Both the position numbers and the translations under genes were made by a program. Positions 18,782 to 28,214 of a stretch of 52,500 bases of DNA are shown one piece after another. Under the pieces are notes generated by a model, which was not told where the DNA came from, ran no database searches, and saw only the letters and a list, made by a program, of their open reading frames with translations. The DNA is from Paratrimastix pyriformis (lineage: Eukaryota > Preaxostyla > Paratrimastigidae). The DNA is taken from NCBI GenBank assembly GCA_027972325.1, contig JAPMOS010000175.1, positions 1 through 52,500 on the forward strand, written 5' to 3'. The stretch's first letter is position 1; every line of letters begins with the position of its first letter.

Positions 18782-20538
18782 GCTGAGCAAGAGGAGACCC
18801 AACGCGCCAGCCAGGAACACGAGGCGACCGAACAGGAACAAGAGGAGATCCAACATGCCAGCCAAGATGCCGATCAACATCACCCAGTCGTCTTCATTCC
18901 ATCAGCCGAGCATTCTTCCAGCAGCGAACATGCGCGGGCGAGCGTGCTACCCGAGCCGCCCACCGCCGAGCCCGAGGCCCCTGAGCCTGAGCAGACCACC
19001 GTGCCAGAGCAGACCACCGAGCCCGTGCCTGAGCAGACCACCATCGAACCTTTGGAGACCACCACAACTGAACCCGAGGTGACTACCTCCGACCCTGTGC
19101 AGGCCACCACCACCGAACCCGCAGAACCCTCAGAACCCGAACCGGCGCAGTCCGAACTACAGCAAACCGGCACAGAACCGGAAGCCGCCGAGCAGTCCGT
19201 CCCTGGTGAACCCGAGCAGCTCGCCGAACCCGAGCAGCCCGCCGAACCTGAGCTTACCCCCGAACCCGAGCAGACCGCAGCCCCTCCTCCGACGCCCTCA
19301 AAGCAGCCCCCAACGCCGGACCGCCCCTCCGTCGTCGTCGCTTGCCCTCCTCCGAAACCGAGGGCGGGTTCGCCTCCCAAGAAACTGCCCGACTCCATCC
19401 CGCCCAAGACGCCAGCACAGGCCCCCGGCTATCAAGAGGTCCGCTCCCGTTCCCCGACATCGATCCTGGCAACCCAGCGTTCACCGCCGCCGCCGGCTGC
19501 TGGTTCAATCGTTGCTCTCAAGACGCCTCCGCCTCCGGCATCCGTGCCTTCCAGAACCCCACGTGCAGCCCCTGTCGCGTCCTCCGCCTCACGTGCAGCC
19601 CCGGTCACCGCCACGAGCACTACTGCCACGCGGTGGCTCCGGCCCCGGTCACCGCCACGAGCACGACTGCCGCCTCCAGCAGTGGCTCCGGGTCGCCCAC
19701 GTGCAGCCCCGGTCACCGCCACGAGCACGACTGCAAAGCCTCCAGCAGTGGCTCCGGATCGAGCTTCCGTGCCTCCCAGAACGCCCCGCACCGCCACGAG
19801 TTCCACGTCATCAGTCCCTCCCACAACTTCGAGTCCTCATCAGCCTCTGTCGTCGTCGAACACCGCCCCCGCCCCTCAATCGGTCTGTTTTCTGTTTTAC
19901 CTCTTGTGGGTTCCTCCAGGATCTACCTCGTCTGGCAATCGGAGACAAAGGAAGTGTTGAAACTCACTCGACAGGCATTTTACGAACGGATCTTTCCCAA
20001 GCTGCTGGCAAGTTGGTTCCCGAGCACAAACCATCTGAATCGCGGTCTCATCGTCCCTGTTCATTTTTTCGAGACCATGGCTGAGTACCGACTCTCCGGT
20101 ACCATCTGTGTTGAGTTGCACAAGGTACTTAACCGGTTGGGACTCACCTTCGGAAAAATCCTGTTTTCGATGACCTGCGGTCAAAGTGCTGATATCGAGA
20201 AGACCTACCAGTTCCTGACTTCAAGAGCCTTGATGATTCTTGTGTGTCTGGATTCCGAGGCTGCATTCGGCGTCGACCGTGCCGTCGATGGCCACATGAG
20301 GCTGGATGAGCTTGCCCTCTGGGAACGCACTTTCCCCTTCTACGTCAAGGAGGTTTTTCATGACCGTTCCATGTTGGAACTCACTGACTACTACGGAGAA
20401 CAGTTCCCCAAGGTATTCCAGGCTTGCGAACGTGAATACCTCGCTCTCGATTCAGTGCCACAAGTTCCGCACCAACACCTGCTACCGCGAGATTCCGGCC
20501 CATTGGGACTGTCTCTTCAAGTTCACTGGGAACGCATA
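18734..20538 (+). pseudogene. Gene B, right copy, 5-prime truncated and joined to satellite
   Basis: Homology to left gene B begins at AEQEETQRASQEHEATEQ (18,782). The upstream satellite supplies an in-frame ATG (18,734), so the open frame begins MFVGGTKIHTGGMDF. The disordered region has lost or reordered several units near 19,600-19,720. The intron 19,883-19,919 (GTCTGT...CTCCAG) is shorter than in the left copy. The conserved domain runs from 19,920 with FGKILFSMTCG intact, but 32 bp present in the left copy (the EDERKTYDW region) are missing near 20,450, shifting the frame before the end at 20,538. Both copies are therefore damaged, at different places. Confidence 0.6.
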
Positions 20539-20873
20539 AACAACCCGAGACTTTTTGTCTCTATCTCTCCGCCACCTTCTTCCCGCTTTCCATGTGTCCC
20601 TGTTTTTGAAAAGAGTGGCTATTACCCCCTGGAGCCTAGTCGCATCGAGAAGACCGTTGATCTATTGTTCGACCATAACTTTTATCTTGTGCGGAACCCG
20701 TCAGCGTGGGTCCGTTCACCGAGAAGAGCGTGTGCCAGCCGTAGTTCGTCCTACAAGGGGAACAAAACAGAGATGGCGTGAGAAATAGTGCTTTCCTTGT
20801 GTCTGATTTTGAACTTCCTGGTTTTGAAAGAGTGGCTGTTACCCCTGGAGTATCCCGCATGGAAACCGCCAAA

Positions 20874-22053
20874 ATGCAGAGGAAGCACGCAAGTCATGCC
20901 ATGCTTAGCAGACGGACTCGGTCTCGCCAGGTGATCATTCTCGTCGAGGACGTTCCCGAGTCCCTTCCTGAGCCCCTGAGCCCTTCCTGAGCCCCTTCCT
21001 GAGCCCCTTCCTGAGCCCCTTCCTGAGCCCCTTCCTGAGCCCCTTCCAGAGCCCCTTCCTGAGCCCCTTCCTGAGCCCCTTCCTGAGCCCTTCCTGAGCC
21101 CCTTCCTGAGCCCCTTCCTGAGCCCCTTCCTGAGCCCCTTCCTGAGCCCCTTCCTGAGCCTTCCTGAGCCCCTTCCCGGCATGATGCCACGACAAGCCCC
21201 GGCTACGAAGTCCGCTGCTCCCCGCTCCTCAATCGGTCTGTTTACTGTTTTCCCTGATGTGTTGTGGGTTTCTCATGCCTCTCCTCCAGGACCTACGACT
21301 TCTTTCAACCGGAGGACAAGACCGAGGTGCACCTAAGCCGACAGGCTTTTACGAACGGATCTTCCCCAAGCTGCTGGCAAGTTGGTTCCCGAACACGAAT
21401 CATCTGAATCCCGGCCTCATCGTCCCCGTTCACTTTTTGAAGCCGTTGACTGAGTACCATTTCTCCGCTCCCATCTGTGTTGAGTTGCACAAGGTACTCA
21501 CCCGGATGGTTCTCGCTTTCGGTGGCGTCCTTTTTCCTTGACCAGCGGACGCTGTTCTGATACGTCGCAGACCTACAGGGGCCTGTCAGCAAGAGCCTTG
21601 CTCATTACCCTGCTCCTTGATTCCGAGGCTGCATTCGACATCGACCACCCCATCGAGGTCCCGATGAGGCTCGATGAGATCGTCCTCTGGGAACGCTCTT
21701 ACCCCTTCTACCTCAGGGGGTTCTTCGTGACCGTTCCCTGTTGGAGCGCACTGACTACTACGGAGAACAGTTCCCCAAGGTATTCCTGGCCTGCGAACGT
21801 GAATACCTCTCTCTCCGCGGACGAACGGAAGACCTATGACTGGTCGATTCAGTGCCACAAGTTCCGCACCAGCACCTGCTCGCGCGAGCTTCCTACCCTT
21901 TGGGACTTCCTCTTAACTGGGCCCCTTCCTCTGCCCCTTCCTGTCCTTGTGGCTGAGCCCGAACCCGTGCCAGAATCCGTGCCCCTTCCCGAGAACGTGC
22001 CGGTAGCCGATGATGACGAAGATGAATGGTTTGCCGGCGATAAATTCGGATGA
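20874..22053 (+). pseudogene. Gene A, right copy, without the mariner element
   Basis: ATG 20,874 has the same CCGCCAAAATG context as the left copy, with a basic N-terminus and an uninterrupted Pro-Glu-Pro-Leu array (20,956-21,178). The intron is 21,236-21,289 (GTCTGT...CTCCAG). The conserved domain from 21,290 matches the left copy but is one base shorter in three homopolymers (near 21,347, 21,535 and 21,716) and two bases shorter in a CT run near 21,810, so the frame is broken several times. Such changes may be sequencing errors rather than mutations. The acidic tail ends at 22,053; the next frame carries a further acidic stretch (NNDYNANPQGEDEDEDE). Confidence 0.6.
20956..21178. repeat. 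12 bp repeat coding Pro-Glu-Pro-Leu in gene A (right)
   Basis: About 18 units of CTTCCTGAGCCC, the reverse complement of the left-arm array, with no transposon inside. Three shortened units (near 20,985, 21,085 and 21,157) alter the frame. Confidence 0.95.
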
Positions 22054-22377
22054 CGACACTGGCAACAACGACTACAACGCCAACCCCCAAGGCGAAGACG
22101 AAGACGAAGACGAGTAATGAATCTGGTTCTCTTTTTGATCCGAAATTAGAGGCTCGACGTTTTCTCTCGAAAAAAGGAGGAGGAAGTGCGTCAGGGTGAA
22201 GCAAGGTGAAAGTGAAGCAAGGAGGATTTGGGAGGGTCTGTTCATGAAAACCCGCGGGCCCTCACTACAGACAGGCCGAGTGGGGAGGGTCTGTCCACGA
22301 AAACCCGGAGGCCAGAGCGTCGGGCTTTTTTCTATAGAAATCTCAATGTCTATAGCGTCCACAGAAACCCTGGAACA

Positions 22378-22631
22378 CTGGCCCAGCCTAAATTTTAGCC
22401 TCCCAACTGGTCATCCAGGCTAGGTTCTAGGCTGGCCCAGCCCCAGCCTGGCCCAGCCTGGGCGGCGAACGCCGTCGGAATCCGTCACGTACTGCAGTAA
22501 ACAGTACCCTGTTTCTGGTGTCACGAAATAATTCGACCCGCGCCTGTCCGGCAGATTTTCCCACACTGTTGTTGGCCGGAGGGTTACTTTGTTCAGCCCC
22601 CAAGGGACCGCACGTCAATGTGCACCTTGTA
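22378..22631. other. Short-repeat DNA right of the inverted duplication
   Basis: Strings of AGCCTGGCCCAGCC type (22,380-22,465), then mixed sequence. A pair of inverted strings, GTTCCCTATCC at about 22,650 and GGATAGGGAAC at about 22,750, could mark a small hairpin element. No gene seen. Confidence 0.4.
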
Positions 22632-23012
22632 TTATGGGTTGTTGGGGTCGTTCCCTATCCTGCGCGTTGGTGGTTGAACGCTATATCGCATGACATGATG
22701 ACCTTTTTCCCGGTCACCACTTGTGCGCCGATTATCGTCGTTTGAGTTGGATAGGGAACCACCCGTGTCTTTTTGAAACCCCATATTATCGGGAGCAGCT
22801 GACCACTTGAAGGTTGTTTTCGACCCACCCGAGGCCAACTCACCTTCCCCGAAGGGGCCTTCGTCTGGTGTGTCGGGTTGCTCTTTCATTGGCCTCAGCC
22901 GCGACCTGCCCACTGGTTTCGACTCAGATGACGACCATTTCCAAGCAGCCACAGCGCACATGACGAACGAGGTCTGCCTGCCTGCCTGGCCGTTCTCACC
23001 ACTGCCCGCCAT
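22632..23012 (-). CDS. Hypothetical protein fragment
   Basis: An open stretch of 126 codons with natural-looking, polar, Gly/Ser/Asp-rich composition (for example SKTTFKWSAAPDNMGF), starting at ATG 23,012. No domain, membrane segment or splice signal decides its limits. It could be a decayed transposase tail or an exon of a gene running through the stretch to 23,850. Confidence 0.25.
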   Translation of the reverse strand: MAGSGENGQAGRQTSFVMCAVAAWKWSSSESKPVGRSRLRPMKEQPDTPDEGPFGEGELASGGSKTTFKWSAAPDNMGFQKDTGGSLSNSNDDNRRTSGDREKGHHVMRYSVQPPTRRIGNDPNNP

Positions 23013-23044
23013 GGAGCGGCCGTCCCCGCGCTTTTGCTCGGCTT

Positions 23045-24530
23045 TTACAGGTCAGATTTGACTCGCTCTCTCCCTCCTCCAAGTAGAGGAAGCCCTGAAC
23101 CATTGACACGACCCTCTACGGTGCCCTTTTTTGATCTCACCGCGTGACCGGTTGATTTCCGGTCTGGACCCTGCCTTGCCTTCCTCCCCGTAGGTCCCTT
23201 CATTGGCTCGCTCGTTCGTGTTCGGTCGTTGTTCTGTTGGACGCAAGTCCTGGCGGGCCCACCAACCCACACGAAGCTGGCCCGGCGGGCAGTGGTTCGA
23301 GCAGGCCAGCATATGGGGCAGGTCCGTCTGGACGGAGAGGGTCGACTGACTTGATGCCCGAAAATTGGCTCTTTTACAAGGATTTCCGTTTTCATTTTTT
23401 CTCTGGGTGACCGATGCCCCGAGCTCACTCTGTCCAGGAATCGAGCACCGTGCCCTTTTTGACCGATGCTGTTCTGCGTGGATTCACCCCTGCCATGGGC
23501 TCATTTGCGCGCTTGTGGGCGTTTTGATTCGCAGATTGGAGTTCAACCATCGAAAGACAATTTCTCGACTGCCTCGGGCATCTCATTCGGCTGTTTCCTC
23601 GCCGGCAGCGCCCGAGCGCGCCCTTGTCGGCATTTTCGTCCTCCACTGGGTCGGCCCCAGGTCCCCGTCCCCATGCGCCAGCCCCTCGAGGGTGTCGATC
23701 CAGTCGGCCTCCTCCTCGGCCTTGGAGTCCTCGTCATCCTCCTCATTGCCCACCTCCTCCGGACAAGCCTCTTCGGCAGCCCTGGCTCCCCACCTCCGTC
23801 CGCGCTCCTGGTTGCTGCCGTCACTGTCATTTTCTCCCCGATCGCATCATTCCCATGATTTGATCAACCCCCTTCTCCTTGCTTGTTGTTTTCTATGGCC
23901 TTCTCCTCCTTTTCACTTTTGCGGAACCACAGCGGAGTCAGTGCGCTTTCCCTATTCGATGCACATGTTCCCCAAAAGTTCAAAAAGTGTCAAATTCGCC
24001 AGAAAAGTTTTACTAAACGGCATAAAGTCGGTCCCTATTGGTTCCGATGGTCTGGACCAACAGTTCGGTCCCTGGTTACCGACCTTGAATGCGCGATGTG
24101 GGCAGGATATTTGTGAGACTGAAGAGATCTCTGACAACGTTGCAGATGCTAAAATATGCAGCAGCAAGTCCCGGTGCAAATGGTCTCTCGATGCATAAAC
24201 TGGGAGACAGGGCCAACGAAATCACATCTTCCGGGGAATGGTGGCCCCAAAAATCGTCGAGACAAGTACTGACGTCATTGAAAATAAACTGTGCGCTGTT
24301 TAGACGGGCTGTCGACTTTCGGAAAGCCGAAGGAGTTGACTGGATGGAGGGCTCCATGCGAAAGCACCCTCATCGAGCCCTTCCCGAATAGCCATGCCCG
24401 GTTCATTTGGCAGCTTGTTGGGTCTACTGTTCATATCCGGTGTGACACCTCCGCCGGATCTGCTTTGCTGCAGGACGCAATCTGAACCGAGTCTACTCCT
24501 GCGGCATTGTTCTCTCTCACGACGGAACTC
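23045..24530. other. Unresolved stretch with coding-like fragments
   Basis: On the minus strand 23,846-23,595 reads as an acidic segment with no start codon (EEVGNEEDDEDSKAEEEADW, then IDTLEGLAHGDGDLGPTQW), and 23,428-23,045 holds a basic Cys-containing stretch (TCPICWP). They may be parts of one decayed gene, but I cannot connect them or name a family. The rest (23,850-24,530) shows no clear coding frame; the missing first exons of the mannosyltransferase-like gene should lie here if it is complete. Confidence 0.3.
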
Positions 24531-24532
24531 AG

Positions 24533-25919
24533 CGCGCCCGCGATGTTTTCGGGTTCAAAACGCTGATCCCCTGGGAGTTCGATCCACAGCGCTCTTGTCG
24601 GACCTCTCTCGTCCCGTCTGTTCCTTTTTCCAAGCACAATCGAAATCGAGGATTCGGCCTATATATAGCATGGCCTTTTCTCCTCCGCGCTCTCGACCAC
24701 CGGTTCGGTGGCTCTTCTGGATCGCTCCTCGGCTCCTCCTGTTCTTCCTGACACTTTTATTCGGTTTGTTTGTTGTTGCTGGTTTTCCACCACCCTAAAT
24801 CTTTTTCTACTTTTTCTTCCTCTCTTTGTAGACCTGATGGCATACATGCTATGCCGGCACTGGGGTCGATCCCCCCGAGGCACCCTCCTCACCCTCTCCA
24901 CCGCCTGGGTCATGCGCACGAGGCCCTTCTCGAATACTGTCGAGTCCCTGCTGCTTCTCCCCCATGCGCAAATCGGTCCCCGGGTTCGGATTGTCTTCTC
25001 CTCCCCCTCCTCCTCATTCCCCATCCATCGTCCCTCCCTCCTTCCATCCTCCCGAGTTTACTCCCCCTCCTCTATTCCCTAGCCCACGAAATTTAGTACC
25101 CCATCCCCCTCTTTTTCGGGCCATTTTTCAAATTTAGTACCCGGGTACTAAATTTCGTGTTTTGGATGACGCGGGTCGGCCCTCATGTTATTTTTGCTTT
25201 GAACAGACAGATTCCCCCCCCCCCCCCCGGATTTCCGCAATCGCCATGCTGTTTGCATCTTCATTCATGATTCCGGATCTCGGGGCCCCGCCTCGCTGCC
25301 CGCATTCCCGAATCGCCGCTTCTTCGTCAGGGTTTTATTTCCTCAGCATCATGATGACCCTGCTCCGTTTCCAACCCCGCACACCCACCCTCGCTGCCCC
25401 AGGTTCTCAGCGTCGGATGCGTGGCCTGAAAGCCCTCGTCTGGTGCTGGGGCCAGGTCCGTTGCTGACCCCTGACCCCTCTGACCCCCTGACCCCCTGAC
25501 CCCCTGACCCCTTGACCCTGACCCCTCTGACCCCTTGACCCTGACCCCTCTGACACTCCTGACCCCCGTGCCCCCGTGCCCCATGTCCCCATGCCATCCT
25601 GCTTCCGTCTCTTGTGGGCACAGGCTCCATTGCCCCGGCCTTTTCCTCCCCTGCTGCCATGCATGTCGCCTGTGACGGCTTGCCCTTTCCTCATTGCCGC
25701 CCCTTCTATGGGGCTTGCTTCCAGGCCCTGCTGGCCTTCCTGTCGGTGGCCGTGGTGATCATCGTGGTCGACTCGGCCTACTTCCCCAGACAACTGCCTC
25801 CGTGGACCTCGTCGGGGCGACAAACGAAGCTCCACTTCTCCCGACACTGGTGGCTCGTGGACCACCTGCCTGGTGGTGCCAGGCTACTTCTGAGGCGCTG
25901 GCTCGCGAGCAACAGTAAA
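24533..25919 (+). CDS. PIGZ/SMP3-like GPI mannosyltransferase (GT22), partial
   Basis: GT22 enzymes of the ER membrane add mannose from dolichol-phosphate-mannose to the GPI anchor; PIGZ/SMP3 adds the fourth mannose. Exon 24,533-24,615 gives DVFGFKTLIPWEFDP then SCRTSLVP, matching the PWEF...SCRS motif of PIGZ. The intron 24,616-24,668 (GTCTGT...ATAG, 53 nt) leads to RWLFWIAPRLLLFFLTLLF, the PRLLL membrane helix. The intron 24,764-24,831 (68 nt) leads to LMAYMLCRHWG and MRTRPFSNTVESLLLL, the RTFSN motif; that exon ends about 24,975. A hydrophobic segment at 25,720-25,790 (ALLAFLSVAVVIIVVDSAYF) matches the later V-x-D-S-x-Y-F helix. Both resolved introns close the frame. I do not find the N-terminal HPDE catalytic motif or the later NxxYN region, so the gene is either incompletely resolved or degenerate. 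Confidence 0.6.
25085..25159. repeat. 75 bp structure with inverted ends and a 24 bp perfect palindrome
   Basis: CACGAAATTTAGTACCC (25,085-25,101) is repeated inverted at 25,143-25,159. AATTTAGTACCCGGGTACTAAATT (split as two 12 bp halves at 25,131-25,142 and 25,143-25,154) is a perfect palindrome. The whole lies in an intron-like part of the mannosyltransferase-like gene. It looks like a tiny foldback element. Confidence 0.85.
25463..25575. repeat. TGACCCCC-type tandem repeat
   Basis: About 12 units of TGACCCC with CTC or CC variants. It is most likely intronic in the mannosyltransferase-like gene, which continues after CACAG at about 25,624. Confidence 0.9.
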
Positions 25920-25931
25920 TTTACTGTTGCA
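25906..25931. repeat. Perfect palindrome of about 22 bp
   Basis: GCAACAGTAAA is followed directly by its reverse complement TTTACTGTTGC. It falls where the similarity to the mannosyltransferase family stops, so it may mark a junction. Confidence 0.8.
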
Positions 25932-26502
25932 GGAACCGGTTGGGAGATGGGAAGGAGGAAGTAGGGTTCGGGGTCGAACTCGGATCTTGGGTACCGGGAG
26001 GAAGAATATCTCACACCGGGCTCGCGCTCGCGAGCCGGTCGCCACCTGCCCGTGCCTCCCCCTCCCCCCCCCCCCGTGTCTGAGAGTTGCACGAAAAAAG
26101 CTGGTTTCTTTCTTCTGCTTTTTCTCCGCCCAGAAAGAACTTTCGTTGCAACTCTCTTGTGCGCGAGGTGCTCGATGCAAACCTTCTCGCTTCTGCGCGC
26201 CGGCTCAGGGATGTGCGGGGTGGTGGTGTCCTCCCTCCCTTTTGTTTCCCCCTGTTTGCGTATTGGCTTTCTCGTGTTCCCTTTACGGGCCCCGGTGGCT
26301 CCGGAGAATGAGAAACAAGCGAAACGAGAGCGGACAGGCGCCTTTCTTCTCTTCAGGACTGGCCACTGCGGGTCCGTGTCGGCTCGACAACGCCATTATT
26401 CAAGATAAACCTCATGGTTCCCCGACCGACTCGGGCGCGGCTCGGGCGGCTCGGGCGGCTCGAGCAGGAAGAGGCATCACTCGCGGCGTCCAGACGGGCC
26501 GC
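25932..26502. other. No gene seen
   Basis: Mixed sequence with a C run near 26,067 and GCTCGCGAGC strings near 25,900 and 26,030. I see pyrimidine-rich stretches but no frame with coding character. Confidence 0.4.
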
Positions 26503-26668
26503 TGGTGTCTCAAGCGGGCTCGCAGGTGTCTCAAGCGGGGTCGCAGGTGTCTCAAGCGGGGTCGCAGGTGTCTCAAGCGGGGCCGCAGATGTCTCAAGCG
26601 GGGCCGCAGATGTCTCAAGCGGGGCCGCAGGTGTCTCAAGCGGGGCCGCAGGTGTCTCAAGCGGGGCC
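26503..26668. repeat. 21 bp minisatellite
   Basis: About eight copies of GTGTCTCAAGCGGGGYCGCA. All frames stay open through it, on the minus strand as PLETPAA repeats, so the ORFs here are not evidence of a gene. It could be a repeat-coded tail of the minus-strand gene that ends at 26,779, but no splice links them. Confidence 0.9.
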
Positions 26669-26778
26669 GGAGGAGGTGCCGTTGCCGTTGCCGTCGGAGT
26701 GGCCAATGGGGAAAGGCGGCCCTGGGAGCGGCACGCGGATGACGGGGCGACACCATAGTCCATTTCCTTGGCGGAACT

Positions 26779-27353
26779 CTAGGCAGGGGAAAGGGGAAGC
26801 GGTGCCAACAAGACACAGGGTGGCGAGCAGACCGAATCGGAGTCAGGGTGGCGATCGAAATCAATCATCCGACGAGGTCGTGCCCCGTGATCAACCAAGT
26901 CAAGACAGAACTTTTTCGGATCACCGACACGGAAGATGCCCAAAGAACAGTTGCCCAAGAACCTGGTAACGCCTTGCGCTGCTCCCCAGTCTTCCTGGCG
27001 GGGAAGAGGACCAGGAAGAAACCGAGTGAGGAGGGAATGCATACAGACTTCCCCCCTCCCTCCCCCCCTCCCTCGCTCCCTCCCCTGCGATCCCCCAGAC
27101 CTTCGGAAGGTACATCATGATCCCGGCTGGGCTCCGATGGGATTGAAGGAAAATCCTGGGATATCCCAATTCGGATAAACTCTTGTAGATTTGGGGCTTC
27201 TTCGCTCGCCATGCTGCCTCGTCGAGCGAGCCGAGAAGGACGTAGAGGTGGGTGACTTCTTTAGAGCCCACAGGGTGCGGCGAGACGCGACCAGAATCGG
27301 AACTCTCGGAATGGCATGACGATGACAACGCCGCTTCCTGAGGGCGATAGCAC
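26779..27353 (-). CDS. Hypothetical protein, two terminal exons
   Basis: One exon runs 27,353-27,101 (after GCCCGCAG) and contains VTHLYVLLGSLDEAAWRAKK and LGYPRIFLQSHRSPAGIMMY. The intron 27,100-26,995 (GTCTGG...CGCCAG, 106 nt) is phase 0. The last exon, 26,994-26,779, reads EDWGAAQGVTRFLGNCSLG, then FRVGDPKKFCLDLVDHGARP, to a stop. The clean frame across the intron supports a real gene. I recognise no domain; the mix of Trp, Tyr and charged residues suggests a globular protein. The upstream limit is unclear because the (GGA)n tract lies just before the first exon. It may be one gene with the exons at 27,717-28,214. Confidence 0.5.
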
Positions 27354-27379
27354 CTGCGGGCAGTGCCAGGGTGGCCTAA

Positions 27380-27642
27380 AAAGAGGAGGAGGAGGAGGAG
27401 GAGGAGGAGGAGGAGGAGGAGGAGGAGGAGGAGGAGGAGGAGGAGGAGGAGGAGGAGGAGGAGGAGGAGGAGGAGGAGGAGGAGGAGGAGGAGGAGGAGG
27501 AGGAGGAGGAGGAGGAGGAGGAGGAGGAGGAGGAGGAGGAGGAGGAGGAGGAGGAGGAGGAGGAGGAGGAGGAGGAGGAGGAGGAGGAGGAGGAGGAGGA
27601 GGAGGAGGAGGAGGAGGAGGAGGAGGAGGAGGAGGAGGAGGA
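27380..27642. repeat. (GGA)n microsatellite, about 263 bp, uninterrupted
   Basis: About 87 perfect GGA triplets. On the strand of the neighbouring hypothetical genes it is (TCC)n, a pure pyrimidine tract that could serve as the 3-prime part of an intron. The poly-Gly, poly-Arg, poly-Pro, poly-Leu and poly-Ser frames are by-products. Confidence 0.98.
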
Positions 27643-27716
27643 GGGCTCGCGCCAAACAGATGGGCACAGAGGGGCTTTTGGGCAGAAGTGGGCCCCACTA
27701 AAACGCATTGATACGA

Positions 27717-28214
27717 TCATATGAGGAACGGAAACAGGAGGGTGAGGGGAATGAACTGTGCGGAAGCAAACAGACGAGGGAACTGTCCGAACGCCCGCCG
27801 GGCGTATATCTCGCCGGCCAGAAAAGCCGCCTCTGGAGCAGAAAGAGCAACAAAATGGCCGTGAGAGGGTGGAGAAAAGAGAGGATACAGACCAAAGGCG
27901 GCAGAAGTGGCAGGCGCATGCTCCAATTTTTCAATGCCTGCAAGACGGTGAGTCAAGACCGCACACGAGCCAGTAAGGGGGGCGAGAAACAATAAGCCAC
28001 AGACAACGAGGAGAAAAGTTGGTGTGGACGAAAGTGGTAAGTTGGTCGGAGCCCAATCCGAGCTGGTAGTCACGCAGGAAAAGATTCGCAAGCTCAGATC
28101 GATCCGGGAACCGGTCAGAAAGATTCTGCAGCTCTTCCTCGGTGTATAGGAGTAGAGCCTCTTTTTTCTCGGCTGAGAACGGCAAGTTGTGGACAAGACG
28201 GCAGAAGGCTTCCA
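27717..28214 (-). CDS. Hypothetical protein, two exons
   Basis: An exon starts at 28,214 after CGCCGCAG and reads VEAFCRLVHNLPFSAEKKEA, then LLLYTEEELQNLSDRFPDRS and DYQLGLGSDQLTTFVHTNF. An intron from about 28,007 (GTTGTC) or 28,004 (GTCTGT) to 27,938 (TTGCAG) closes the frame with IEKLEHAPATSAAFGLYPLF, ending at 27,717. An upstream exon rich in Pro/Ala/Glu probably lies at 28,260-28,440 (SGPGIAAPTPASEAPMEPTP). No known domain. The helical N-terminal part could bind a partner protein, but this is a guess. Confidence 0.45.
   Translation of the reverse strand, partial: WKPSAVLSTTCRSQPRKKRLYSYTPRKSCRIFLTGSRIDLSLRIFSCVTTSSDWAPTNLPLSSTPTFLLVVCGLLFLAPLTGSCAVLTHRLAGIEKLEHAPATSAAFGLYPLFSPPSHGHFVALSAPEAAFLAGEIYARRAFGQFPRLFASAQFIPLTLLFPFLI

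Larger units (their letters stand above)
18782..22377. repeat. Right arm of the large inverted duplication
   Basis: Reverse complement of 11,901-18,342 without the two left-arm insertions. The outer end is TGGAACA at 22,371-22,377; beyond it the sequence differs from the minisatellite flanking the left arm. Differences from the left arm are mainly shorter homopolymers and short tandem runs, plus a few indels of 11-32 bp. Confidence 0.9.

Noticed and set aside
24659-24668. TATATATAG as a TATA box before ATG 24,670
   Set aside because: It is the 3-prime end of an intron: splicing at 24,616-24,668 joins the PWEF exon to the PRLLL exon in phase and fits the PIGZ family.
27261-27720. Long frames of poly-Leu, poly-Pro, poly-Gly, poly-Arg and poly-Ser
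   Set aside because: All six frames are open only because of the (GGA)n tract.
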